In this document: in pieces, positions 12,748 to 24,400 of the stretch | How positions within the stretch are numbered: position 1 is the stretch's first letter | Layout: each line of letters begins with the position of its first letter | DNA from: Gymnogyps californianus | Taxonomy: Eukaryota > Chordata > Aves > Accipitriformes > Cathartidae | Assembly (NCBI RefSeq): GCF_018139145.2 | Contig: NW_026114235.1 | Coordinates: forward strand, 434,001 to 498,000 | DNA length: 64,000 nt | Direction: 5' to 3' | Position numbers and translations under genes: made by a program | The notes under the pieces: model-generated | What the model was told of the DNA's origin: nothing | The model's database searches: none | What the model saw: the letters and a program-made list of their open reading frames with translations, nothing else

Positions 12748-13608
12748 TTGGAGACAGAGGGAATTGAACAGCTGTCCACCTTGCCCGGTCTCTCTGAGGA
12801 CCCTTCGGTTGTGGGGTTGCTGAGGGTCGAAGAACAACAGGTGCCGATCGCTACCACAAGGGTGCACCGGTGGCAATATTGCACCAACCGAGACTCCCTG
12901 ATTCCCATCCATAAGCTGATTCATCGACTGGAGAGCCAAGGAGTGATCAGCAGGACTCGCTCACCCTTTAACAGCCCCATATGGCCAGTGCGAAAGTCTA
13001 ATGGAGAATGGAGACTAACAGTAGACTATCGTGGCCTGAATGAAGTCACGCCACCGCTGAGTGCTGCTGTGCCAGACATGCTAGAACTCCAATATGAACT
13101 GGAGTCAAAGGCAGCCAAGTGGTACGCCACAAGTGATATTGCTAATGCATTTTTCTCAATGCCTTTGGCAGCAGAGTGCCGGCCACAGTTTGCTTTCACT
13201 TGGAGGGGCGTCCAGTACACCTGGAATCGACTGCCCCAGGGGTGGAAACACAGCCCCACCATTTGCCATGGACTAATCCAGAATGCACTGGAAAAAGGTG
13301 AATTTCCAGAACACCTGCAGTACATTGATGACATCATCGTATGGGGCAACACAGCAGAAGAAGTTTTTGAGAAAGGGGAGAAAATAATCCAAATCCTTCT
13401 GAAAGCCGGTTTTGCCATAAAACACAGTAAGGTGAAGGGACCCGCACAGGAGATTCAGTTTTTAGGAATAAAATGGCAAGATGGACATCGTCATATCCCA
13501 ATGGATGTGATCAACAAAGTAGCAGCTATGTCCCCACCAACTAGTAAACAGGAAACACAAGCTTTCTTAGGTGTTGTAGGTTTTTGGAGAATGCATATTC
13601 CAAATTAG
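12748..13608 (+). pseudogene. pol: P1 reverse transcriptase
   Basis: 286 open codons containing the RT landmarks in order: LTVDYRGLNEVTPP, ATSDIANAFFSMPL (first catalytic Asp), LPQGWKHSPTICHGL, YIDDIIVWG (catalytic Asp pair), IQFLGIKW and FLGVVGFWRMHIPN. The active site is intact. It ends at amber TAG 13606-13608, found at the identical place in P2 and P3, after which the homologous frame simply continues. In P1 the upstream join to protease is frameshifted. The enzyme would copy viral RNA into DNA in the particle. Confidence 0.93.
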
Positions 13609-15573
13609 AGTCTGATTGTAAGCCCTCTCTATCAAGTGACCCAGAAGAAGAATGATTTTAAATGGGGCCCTGAGCAACAACAAGCCTTTGAACAGATTAA
13701 ACGGGAGGTAGTTCATGCAGTAGCCCTTGGGCCAGTCCAGGCAGGACCAGATGTTAAAAATGTGCTCTACACTGCAGCCGGGGAGAGTGGCCCTACGTGG
13801 AGTCTCTGGCAGAAAGCACCAGGGGAGACCTGAGGTCGACCTCTAGGGTTTTGGAGTCGGGGATATCGGGGATCTGAGGCCTGCTATACTCCAACTGAAA
13901 AGGAGATATTGGCAGCATATGAAGGAGTTCAAGCTGCTTCAGAAGTGGTTGGTACTGAAACACAGCTCCTCTTAGCACCCCGACTGCCGGTGCTGGGCTG
14001 GATGTTCAAAGGGAAGGTCCCTTCTACACATCATGCAACTGATGCTACATGGAGTAAGTGGATTGCACTGATCACACAATGAAGTCGAATAGGAAACCCC
14101 AGTCGCCCAGGAATTCTGGAAGTGATCACAGACTGGCCAGAAGGCAAAGATTTTGGAATATCACCAGAGGAGGAGGTGACGTGTGCTGAAGAGGCCCCAC
14201 TGTATAATAAACTGCCAGAAAATGAGAGGCAATATGCCCTGTTCACTGATGGGTCCTGTCGCATTGTAGGAAAGCATCGGAGGTGGAAGGCGGCTGTATG
14301 GAGTCCTATGCGACAAGTTGCAGAAACTGCAGAAGGAGAAGGTGAATCGAGTCAGTTTGCAGAGGTGAAAGCCATCCAGCTGGCTTTAGACATTGCTGAA
14401 TGAGAAAAATGGCCAATACTTTATCTCTATACTGACTCCTGGATGGTGGCAAATGCTCTGTGGGGGTGGTTGCAGCAATGGAAGCGGAGTAACTGGCAAC
14501 GCAGAGGTAAACCCATCTGGGCTGCTGCATTGTGGCAAGATATTGCTGCCCAGCTAGAGAACCTGGTTGTGAAAGTATGTCATGTAGATGCTCATGTACC
14601 CAAGAGTTGGGCCACTGAAGAACATCAAAACAATCAACAGGTAGACAAGGCTGCTAGGATTGAAGTGGCTCAGGTGGATCTGGATTGGCAACATAAGGGT
14701 GAATTATTTTTAGCTCGGTGGGCCCATGACACCTCAGGCCATCAGGGAAGAGACGCAACATATAGATGGGCTCGTGATCGAGGGGTGGACTTGACCATGG
14801 ACACTATCGCACAGGTCATCCATGAATGTGAAGCATGCACTGCAATGAAGCAAGCCAAGCAGTTAAAGCCTCTTTGGTATGGAGGACGATGGCTGAAATA
14901 CAAATATGGAGAGGCCTGGCAGATTGACTATATCACACTCCCACAAACCCGCCAAGGCAAGCGCCATGTGCTTCCAATGGTGGAAGCAACCACCGGCTGG
15001 CTGGAAACATATCCCGTGCCCCATGCCACCACCCGGAACACTCTCCTGGGCCTTGAGAAGCAAATCTTATGGCGACATGGTACCCCAGAAAGAATTGAGT
15101 CAGACAAAGGGACTCATTTCCGGAACAATCTCATAGACACCTGGGCCAAAGAGCACGGCATTGAGTGGGTGTATCACATCCCCTATCATGCACCAGCCTC
15201 CGGGAAAATCGAGCGATACAATGGATTGTTAAAGACTACATTGAGAGCAATGGGTGGTGGGACCTTCAAACATTGGGATACACATCTAGCAAAGGCCACC
15301 TGGTTAGTCAACACTAGAGGATCTGCCAATCGAGCTGGCCCCGCCCAATCAGAACTTTTACATACTGTAGAAGGGGATAAAGTCCCTGTAGTGCACATAA
15401 AAAATATGCTAGGGAAGACAGTTTGGGTTACTCCTGCCTCAGGCAAAGGCAAACCCATTCGTGGGATTGCTTTTGCTCAAGGACCTGGGTGCACTTGGTG
15501 GGTGATGCGGAAGGATGGGGAAGTCCGATGTGTGCCTCAAGGGGATTTGATTTTAGGTGAGAACAGCCAGTGA
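13609..15573 (+). pseudogene. pol: P1 RNase H and integrase, with in-frame stops
   Basis: Same frame as RT, with stops at TGA 13831, TGA 14080 and TGA 14401 and no frameshift. RNase H shows YALFTDGSC, the Glu in SQFAEVKAI, YLYTDSW and VDAHVPK. Integrase (within 376 open codons at 14443-15573) shows the HHCC zinc site (HDTSGHQ ... CEACTAMK), the Asp in WQIDYITLP, the Asp in ESDKG and the Glu in KIERYNG (D,D-35-E type). The residue after the second Asp is Lys here and in P2 but Asn in P3. The frame ends at a natural TGA, with no dUTPase or env after it. Confidence 0.92.
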
Positions 15574-15725
15574 ATTAAACTGTATTATGTTAATTGCTAT
15601 ATAATCCTGCCATTGTATGTCATCATTACTATAGTTGTTCTATGCTTTATCAACAGTATTACAGTAAGAATTACTTAGATTAATGAAGAATGAACTGTGA
15701 CAAAACTGAGTGAAGTGCAGTAGCG

Positions 15726-15914
15726 ATGGAACCAGGACTGACTTCAGCATGCAACAATCCAACACCACACACCATCCTCCTGCTGCGCCCAATGTCATCT
15801 GCCCGCTGTACTGCACCAAAGCCGGATCCTGCTCTGCCGACTGAGTGGACTTCGCACCATCCCTCCTGCCCAGACAGACTGTTATGACAGATGGAGTCCA
15901 AAGTCATGGACTGA
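15726..15914 (+). pseudogene. Small ORF between integrase and 3' LTR (P1 copy)
   Basis: A 63-codon frame (including the stop) beginning MEPGLTSACNNPTPHT, broken once by TGA 15885-15887 where P2 and P3 read Arg CGA. The equivalent frames in P2 (45908-46096) and P3 (56948-56760) are open throughout. It lies where env would be. It has no known motif, and the sequence on the other strand is also open in P1 and P3, so conservation could simply reflect young copies. Confidence 0.35.
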
Positions 15915-16070
15915 ATGAACTCAATGAACATTTTAAATGGACATTTTAAAGGCTTATACATTAAGGGAATGATATCTGTGTGTATATGTATCAAAAGACA
16001 GGAAAAGTGGTGGTGATTAATTGAAAATGCATTGGAAATTGTGGGACCTGGACATGATGTAGATGGTATA

Positions 16071-16087
16071 GAATAAGGGGTGGATAC
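16071..16087 (+). promoter_or_regulatory. Polypurine-like tract before the 3' LTR
   Basis: GAATAAGGGGTGGATAC directly precedes the 3' LTR, where plus-strand DNA synthesis would be primed. The tract is short and interrupted, and it is conserved before the 3' LTRs of P2 and P3. Confidence 0.6.
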
Positions 16088-16666
16088 TGTCCTGGTTTTG
16101 GCTAGGATACAGTTAATTTTCTTCCTAGTAGCTGGTATAGTGCTGTGTTTTGGATTTAGTAGGAAAATAATGTTGATAACACACTGATGTTTTTAGTTGT
16201 TGCTAAGTAGTGTTTAGACTAAGTCAAGGATTTTTCAGCTTCTCATGCCCAGCCAGCAAGAAGGCTGGAGGGGCACAAGAAGCTGGGAGGGGACACTGCC
16301 AGGACAGCTGACCCAAACTGGCCAAAGGAATATTCCATACCATATGACATCATGCCCAGTATATAAACTGGGGGAGTTGGCCGGGAGGGGGGATCGCGGC
16401 TCGGGAACTAACTGGGCATCGGTCAACGAGTGGTGAGCAATTGCATTGTGCACCACTTGCTTTGTATAGTTTAATTCTTTTAGTATTACTATTGTCATAT
16501 TATTATTATCATTATCATTGTTTTTCATTCCTTTCTGTCCTATTAAACTGTCTTTATCTCAACTCACAAGGTTTTTTTCCTGATTCTCTCCCCCATCCCA
16601 GGGGTGGGGGGGAGTGAGCGAGCGGCTGCGTGGTGCTTAGTTGCTGGCTGGGGTTAAACCACGACA
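16088..16666 (+). repeat. 3' LTR of P1
   Basis: 579 bp, from TGTCCTGGTTTTGGCTAGGA to AAACCACGACA. It differs from the 5' LTR by scattered substitutions and small indels. The flank that follows, gtaaa, is not the cctat that precedes the 5' LTR. Confidence 0.92.
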
Positions 16667-19600
16667 GTAAATAGGTTACTGAAAAGTATTCCTTTTGAGA
16701 CTCAAGCTGTCAGTAGAGGCAGTCCACTGCAGTAGGTGTATCATTATAGCTTGACTTTTTTTTCCAAATGTGGAAATGTCATATTTAATGGCACAACAAA
16801 GCCAGAAATGCTGAATGAGTTGAAGTAAAAATGAGGCTTTCAGTTGATTAATTAAAGGGTAGGCTAAATGTGTCTATATAAAATCACACCTTTTTATGGT
16901 TCTGTCTTCTGTGTTCTGAGCACAGGCTTGCGCGTGCTTTGTCTGAGAAGAGAAGAAAATCACGAGAAGGGTATATTGTTTACTGTCATAGTAAACCCAA
17001 ATTTTTTCATGGTCCATTTCTCCTACTGGCTTAGTTGTTCCTGGTTTTAGCAGCTTGGAGTGCCATTTCAATAATCATTGGTGTTTTGAAACAGTGTCCT
17101 GATGTAATTTAATTAAAGACTGGGCAATCTTTTCTCTCTTTGCCGGTTTTTATCTCAATTTCTTTCTTAGCCATAGCACCCTCCCATGAGGGGAAAAAAC
17201 TGAAACATGTTTGATACCTTTAGAAGATGGAAGGAACTTGCCAAGGAGATGCTGTGTACGCTTGCTGGAATTTTTAGTGGCTTTGGGAGGAAAGAGTGTA
17301 ACCCAATCAAGGGTAAACACAATAATGATAACAGTTTTCCGCAGCTGCTGGTGCTAAGGTATTGATTCTATACTACCAGGACTGTTTGAAGTCGCCTATG
17401 AGCATTGAGGAAGGAAAAAACCCCAAAACAATTATTGACAGCTTTCACCAGGTGTACAATGCATGGTGGCAAAGACATGAAGATGTCTTCCTCTTTCTCT
17501 GTTATTTGGGTGTCAGACAGTAACCTGACACAGGAGCCAGTACAGCTGCCTTCATTTAATGTCCTTCAGATTTCATGAAATGTGATAAATAATTAAGAAT
17601 CTGTGTTAGCCTAAAAAAATTAACCCTTTCCATACATATTTCCATTGTCTTTTTCATCCAAAACTGCAATGAATTTCAACCTTTGCAATAACTGTATTAC
17701 ACCAGGAGAAGTTCTACAAACACTTCTAATGTCTTTTGAGAGAAAGTATTGTTCAAAAAGATGTTGACAAGGGTCTCTCCCAAGGCTAAATTATATGCGA
17801 GATAACTTTCTTGTCCAGAGTTCATCTTACTGAGAAGCCTAGGAGTTCTGAAAGTACTTGACTTGTTTATGTTAATAAAGTTCTTTTTACTGCTTCTAGT
17901 ATAAATTTTACTGTCAAGCATACACCTAAAATTTTACATTTCTCAGAAAATGTTTTGTCAGGAGATCTTGAGAATTTATTTATGAACTACTTTCCACAGA
18001 GGAGTTAAATCTAACTGATATGCCCTGCCTCAGGATGCCATTAACTCTGTGACACTTCACAGCCTTTGTTAATCAAAATTGCTTTAGCTGACTTTTAGTA
18101 AAAGAGGCAAATACAGCCTTCCTTGTCAGTACAAGCTCAGGGTACACATATTTACATTTTCTTGTGTTGAAGCTAATTTGGAAACTTCATCTATTTAGAA
18201 ATTTCATATCTTTAAATTTCTCCCTTACTTTTTCCAGTGTATTCCAGCTACAGTTTGTCTCTCAGTCAGACTTGGAAGCTTTTCTGTATATCTGTTAATT
18301 TCAAAATACAGAAAAGTAGCACTCAACTTGATTTTCACCGTTGTCTTGTTCTATGCTATTTCCAAAATAGTAGCACCTAAAAGAATAACAAATCTCCATG
18401 AAATATGAAAATGTAGGAGTTAATTTAAACTTGCTGCTCTGGAAGTGAAATCTGGCTACTGTGGAAAATATTGCATTACCTCCATGCTTTCCTGACTGTC
18501 AGTTAGCTGTGTCTCAACAGCATGTTTGCCATTGTCCAGACACCTAAATTGCATTCTGGCAACACTCACATCTCTATTCTAATCCAGACAAAGTCCCCAG
18601 AGAGAATATTTTTTACTAGGCAACCATATGTTAAAAAGAAAATCTTCTGTGCACTGCTTTGACGTTTTATATTCCAATAAGTAAACTAAAATTAAATGGT
18701 TCCCAAAATTAAATATCTCCATTTGTGCAATCATATGTAAATACTCATTAACCAGGAAAGGCATACCAATACAGTTCAAGAGTAGGTTCTGCATAGAGCT
18801 TGTTCCTGACTTCAGTTGATGCTCGTATAGGAGAATAAGCTAGGAAAGAGCCAATTAAATACCTTGCTATTACTCCCTAGTGTTTACAGATTGTCAAGAA
18901 AAGGAATTTCATTCATCCCATCAAGCTTCAGGTATTTTTCAAAGCTAGACTTGGTCTGACTTTTAAATCTACATTCAAATATTCATGACTTGTTCCAAAT
19001 TGTATTCAGTCTGTGTTCTTGGACTATATAACTTATTATAGCATTAAAGCTCACAAATTAGTTTTACAGCCATTCTAAGAGTCAACACTACAGACACCAA
19101 CTACACAGGATTATACAGTTACAAAATATGCTTGTAGTTACTGAGGGAACGTATTTTTTGATTAAAGTAAATAAATTGCTCAAAATGCCATTACTAGTGG
19201 TCAGTCTGAGAGAGGGTAAGGCCAGTGCCTGGGGAAGAGGATCCTTCTACTTTTTTCCTCTGTCAGAAGCCAATTATGGGCTTTTAGAACCCACTGAGAT
19301 CTCTCTTGTTATCTGTCATCTCACCTGCATCACTTTTTGTTTCCTTTCTATCCAAATGTACAGCAGTTCCAGCATTCAGGCTCTCCTCCCTGCAACTTTC
19401 TTTAACTGATGGAGTCGAAGCAGTCACAGCTCACTCTGCTGCTTCCTCCCAGTGGAGGCAGCCTCATGAGCCTCCTGACTCTAATCTCAGGCTGCTGTTA
19501 TGGTATCCCTTCCAAAGCCATAGGTAAGAAAAGAGGCATTCATTGTCTCTCAGAAATATGCAGTTATGGAAAATAGGACTATTTTACTCTACTGTGTAAA

Positions 19601-19741
19601 TCAGAAAAATATGCTTTTTGCTCCTCCAAACTGAAACAAGGAGTCACAAACAAGATAGATATACATTTAATTGTAAATAAATGACTGTTATTTTTTCCAA
19701 TGTAAACAAACTACTACTAATCAGAGAACAAATGCAAGTTT
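16667..19741. other. AT-rich unique DNA, nothing recognised
   Basis: No open frame above about 95 codons and no motif recognised. The 93-codon frame at 19128-19409 resembles no protein that I know. Confidence 0.5.
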
Positions 19742-20480
19742 CAGCAGTTCCTGCTCCTACAGTGCCAAATGGTAGCCCCAGGGTAGCTCCTGTGCAGCTC
19801 GCTGTCCCCCAGGGCCCCAGGGACTTTTTTGCAGAGCTGCTACCCAGGCAGGCAGTGTCCAGCCTGGGCTGCTGCCCCGAGCTCTGCCTTCCCAGGGGCA
19901 GGGCTCGGCATTTGTCCAGGCTGAACTGCACAAGACCCATTCCTCCAGCCTGGCCTGGTCCCTCTGGATGGCAGCCTTGCTCTCTCAGTTCCCCCAGTTT
20001 GGTGTCACCTGCCAGCCTCACCTCCCCCTGGCCATCGAGAAAGATGTTAAACAAGACACGTCACGGTATAGACCCCTATGTGTTACCAGTTTTTAGGCAG
20101 AGTCCAACCCATTTACCACTACTCCCTGAGACCAATCATCCAACCAGGCTTTTGTCTATCTTCTGGTTGGCCTTCCATCCGGATCGTGGCATTCTAACTT
20201 GCATACAATATTGTGGAAAGTAAGTGTCAAAAGTCTGACTAAAGTAAAGGTAGATGATATCCTCTACTCTGTCCTTGTCCCAAAATCTAGTCATTTTATC
20301 ATAGAAAGCAATCAGTTTAGTCAGACATGATTTAGACTTGGTAAATTCATGGTAACTGTTCCAAATCACTTCCTTCTTCCTCATGTACCCAGAAATGTGT
20401 CTCTGACCTCTGTCCTCCATGTGTCTCATACATAGTCTGCTCTTGCAGTAGGTGCTGATCTCTGTCAAGACAGGTCTCTA
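19742..20480 (-). mobile_element. Decayed CR1-type LINE fragment
   Basis: Read on the minus strand, 20468-20136 encodes SCLTKLIAFYDKMT followed by a degraded YLYFSQTFDT. These correspond to SCLTNLIAFYNKVT and CLDFSKAFDT in the RT of the CR1 at 51397, so this is the RT palm region. The frame then breaks up repeatedly. The GC-rich part at about 19780-20050 has the sense of a CR1 RT 3' portion on the minus strand. The ends are approximate and there is no recognisable 3' tail. It is far older than the CR1 at 51397. Confidence 0.72.
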
Positions 20481-21330
20481 AGCCAGCATGACTGCGTGAA
20501 TTCAGAATTCTTCTTCTCATAAAAGCAACTGTTGCATAGAGATTAATGGCAGCCTTTCAATGGGAGCTACAGGTTCTCAGCACCTCTTAAAAACTGAGTT
20601 ATAAGTGGCTTTTCTGTGTCTATGCACACAGCCTCCAGGCAAGCTGGGAATGAAGCCAAGATCTCTTCAGGATTCATATTCCCCAGTATAGGACAGTCAT
20701 TTCTCTCTGCATCATAATACAATATGGACTTGTGTGTTGCAACTAGTTGCAAAAATGCTAATGCATCCAGATGTAACAGGGAGAGGTGTGGAACCAAGGA
20801 GTGTGTTCAGTGTCACCAATCAAACTGAAAATTATCTGTCAGTAAACTGAAATTGTAGGGCATCTCAGATAATAAAAGACAAGTATAGCCCGAGCTAGCT
20901 CCTTTGACAGGCTAATTAGCCAAGAGCTGACTGTGCTGAACAGGCTACACAAAGACTCTCCTGAGTATTCTCTGTCTCCTACCACATGTCAGAACTGATA
21001 TCTTCTGGACCATGATCTGCTACTAGTCACAGGACTCCAGTTCTCCCCACCACCAGCCAGGCACCAGCAGCTTATGTGTGCCATTGCCAGTATGAGAGCC
21101 AGAGGTGTATTTTCAGCTTTGTTCCATAGTGCCAGCCATGAACTTTTGATACCTGCTACCACTTATGGCTGGAAGAACAGTTATGAGATATTTATTAAGA
21201 ATGCATTGTTGACATCTCTCGTTCCTTTTACTGTGAAATTCATGTTATGTGGCATTTTCTGAGAGCATCAGTTGCTGAGAACAGATGAAAAATCTCAGTT
21301 TTCACTTAAGAGAAAGTAAGATTTTAGCAT

Positions 21331-21420
21331 TTTGTACAATGTACAATTTGTACAATTTGTACAATTTGTACATGAGGACTTGTACAAATCTGGGATTTGT
21401 ACAATGTACATTTGTACATT
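21331..21420. repeat. Cluster of nine TGTACA palindromes
   Basis: Nine copies of the 6-bp palindrome TGTACA occur in 90 bp, several of them in near-tandem 9-bp units ATTTGTACA. An 11-13 bp arrangement is repeated on either side of 'tgaggac'. The stretch could fold into hairpins on either strand. No function is known to me. Confidence 0.8.
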
Positions 21421-24400
21421 CTTTTGAGTTAAAACTCAAAACTCAGAAAGCAATTAAAGAAGAATCTACATGTCTTTATTATGTTAAAATGAGGATTTTA
21501 GATTATGCTAATAATTTGGCATTAAAATTTCCATGTGAGTTTATATTAAATGAAATAATGGCCTGTGTCTGTTTCCCGAGGAAACATCTGGGGTCCAATT
21601 ACAAAATGTGGAGTTCATTGCTCCCATGTTGATTTTAATAGTTTTGTTCAAGTTTGGATTTGAACTCAGTGCCTGCTGTGTTCATACTGCCTGTGGGGAC
21701 AAAAGTCAGATCTGAGACTCTACCTAACCTCTCTAGCTAGTGAGAGATTTGAATCAGTACAGATTCATGGCACAGGTTGAAGGGCTGGTACCAAAAGACA
21801 ATGATATAAATGTCAAAGAAACAACCATGCATTGGGAAGGTTTTAATAGATATTAGATCGTCACAAAAATATAGGATAACAGAAAATCGACTTAGCTGTT
21901 TTACAAACCAATCATGTATGACATTTTCTTTCCATATAAAATGAGATTAGTAGAATCCCAATGATTTAGTTTAGTTAAGAGAGGAAAATGAGATCAGAGA
22001 CAAGCAGAATGATGAAGAAATTAGACCATGACCTGTAAAAGGAGACATTCTGTGAAATTTAGTTCAAAACTTAAATTACAGCCAAACAGAATCCTTTCAA
22101 ACAACTCTATAAAGTAATTCCCCAAACTGCCAGACTCTAGAAGCATTTCAGATTAAAAAATAAACATTAGGAATCAGACTTGGAGTATATTGATTTTATC
22201 AGGGATGATACACTTACCAGCCATGAATATAACTACTAAACAGTATTGAAGATCTTACATTACCTTATTAAATTAACATCTGCAGTGGCAATTCCTAATT
22301 CCTGTAATGATCTCAACGTGCTGGCATATGCACTGAGCATGGACGTGCCAAACAGTATTGGTATTTGTCAAACACTATGTCAAACAGTATTGCAGAAGTA
22401 GACAGACAGAAACTGTATATATCTAGATATAAAACACAGTTGCTTTAATACTCTATTATTACAGTTGCACAGTAATTTATTAGTAAAAGCTGTAAAGGTG
22501 GAATCATTAAAGCATGAACATGCCTGTACGGCAAAAATAGGGCTGCATGCTAGCAATCAGTACTGTGTGCAGAGCACAGAGCAAGAAAGGCAGCACAACA
22601 ACAACAACAAAACTGTTTAACATAGCACTGAATCAGTCAGGCTGGGTGAGACAGGGTCTGGAAAAATAGGAAGTCAAATGGGATATAGCAAGCAGAGAAG
22701 GCTGTGGAAGTACTGACTACTGAGCATCTGACAGTTATTTAATGCTTCAAAATAGATGTTCACAGATCTGAGAATCAAAGTAGTTTAAACAAAAGTGGAT
22801 AGAAAGCATGTAAGCTGAAACTATTAGAAATTGCACATTGTGATTGTAACTAAAAGGGACAATTAAAATGTATATAGTAGCCCTATGCTATAAACTGGTC
22901 ATGCTGTAAAATGCAACAGAAAATTATATAGATTTTAAAGTGTGACTCTATCCAGAAAAAAAGGAACTGTAGACAAGTCCACTCTGATTTAACTGACTTG
23001 TGATTTTCTGGTAATGCTTTATTTTTGGGGGGTGGGGCTGGTTGTTGGGGTTTTTTTTCATTTATACACAGTGTTTTGAAGCAAGTGTAGTTTTAATTCT
23101 GTAAATATCTGGGCTCTACACTGGCATATTGCATGTCAACAGCAAAGTCAATTACTTTGGTAAATGTAGGACAAATTTATTCATAATGGTTGCACAGTTG
23201 CCTGTGGGTAGTAGGGTAGATGAGAGGAAAATGAAGATGCTAAGACAATAGAGGAATAACCAAGAGAAAAGTTCAAGTATAATTAGGTTCTGAACAATTT
23301 TCATATTCAGGCTGCTTTTATGCAGCACCTCCCAAATTAATTAATTTTTTTAAGGCCCTCTCTTTGCTCTCTGAGGCTAAGATATTATTGCCTACAACTG
23401 CACTTAGCAAGTGATTTTCAACAAAAGTTTATTTTATAAATTTTAAAGTATGAAAATATATTTTTTCCAGCTGGGGTTTCTGACCTCTCTGCTACAGTAG
23501 CCAAAGATTTACATCAAATTAATCCCAGACAGAATATCCTTTTTTTCAAGACAAAACAGATTATATTTTTCCATGAATCTCCCAATATTTTTTAGAAACT
23601 GGCATCTGCAAGTAGTAGCAATGTATTTATTGATTTCTATTGATTGTATCAATACCCATGATAAACATTTCCCAGTCATACTTCATTTCTCAGAAGGTTC
23701 CCAATTTTTGTGCATGAAAAGTCTATTGAAGTCTTTGTGTTTACATGAAAATGAACAATTTACATATTTATTGCTTGTGATTTGTGTGCTAGCTGAACCA
23801 TCAGCAATGTTCATAGAACTGTGAAATGTGAACTGGAAGAGGAGCGATTCATGTGGCTGTGAATGGGACCAAAAGGGCAAAGAACAAGTATAAAGAGATT
23901 AACAACTGAATATTGTTCTGAAGAGGAAAGAATGAGTATGTATGTAGAAAGATTATCAGGGAAACAGTGTAATGCAAAGTCTATCATCTATCATATTTCT
24001 GAGGTGCTTATCACAATGTCACCTAATTACCATATATATCAGATCATTTATCTCCCTGGATTTCATTTCTTCATGATTCTACATTTTTTCTTCATCTAGA
24101 GTTCCTGAATAGAACAGAAGTAGTTTAATTTATAAAGATATTTATAATATCAACATTCTCCTTTTATCGGGAAATGGTGTTTTAACTGTTAGTTATACAA
24201 TCATATACAATCCCAAATAAATGGAAATAAGTATCAGTTCCATCATATACTGATTCTCACTTGTGTAGTCATATTTACCTAAGTAACATATTTAATCTGA
24301 TGGAAGGAAGTCACAAGTGGAGATTTCTATGCATTTGTAGAATTCAATCCACAGATACAGTAGGCCCTCAGATGTTTGTACTCTTCGAATGTAGAGAAAA

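Larger units (their letters stand above)
9604..16666 (+). mobile_element. Provirus P1: ERVL-like endogenous retrovirus, family A LTRs, defective
   Basis: A 7,063-bp element with two family A LTRs (583 and 579 bp), a Lys-type primer binding site, remnants of gag, protease, reverse transcriptase, RNase H and integrase in that order, a polypurine-like tract and no env. From 12748 to 15573 pol is a single frame broken only by four stops (13606, 13831, 14080, 14401). gag has frameshifts and stops. P1 is the most divergent of the three copies and belongs to a slightly different LTR subfamily. The flanks (cctat at left, gtaaa at right) do not match, unlike those of P3. Class III (ERVL-like) is inferred from pol motifs such as ERYNG in integrase; a pol phylogeny would settle it. 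Confidence 0.93.

Noticed and set aside
15574..16087. Search for an env gene between integrase and 3' LTR
   Set aside because: Only about 510 nt and no signal peptide, membrane segment or Cys pattern of env in any frame.
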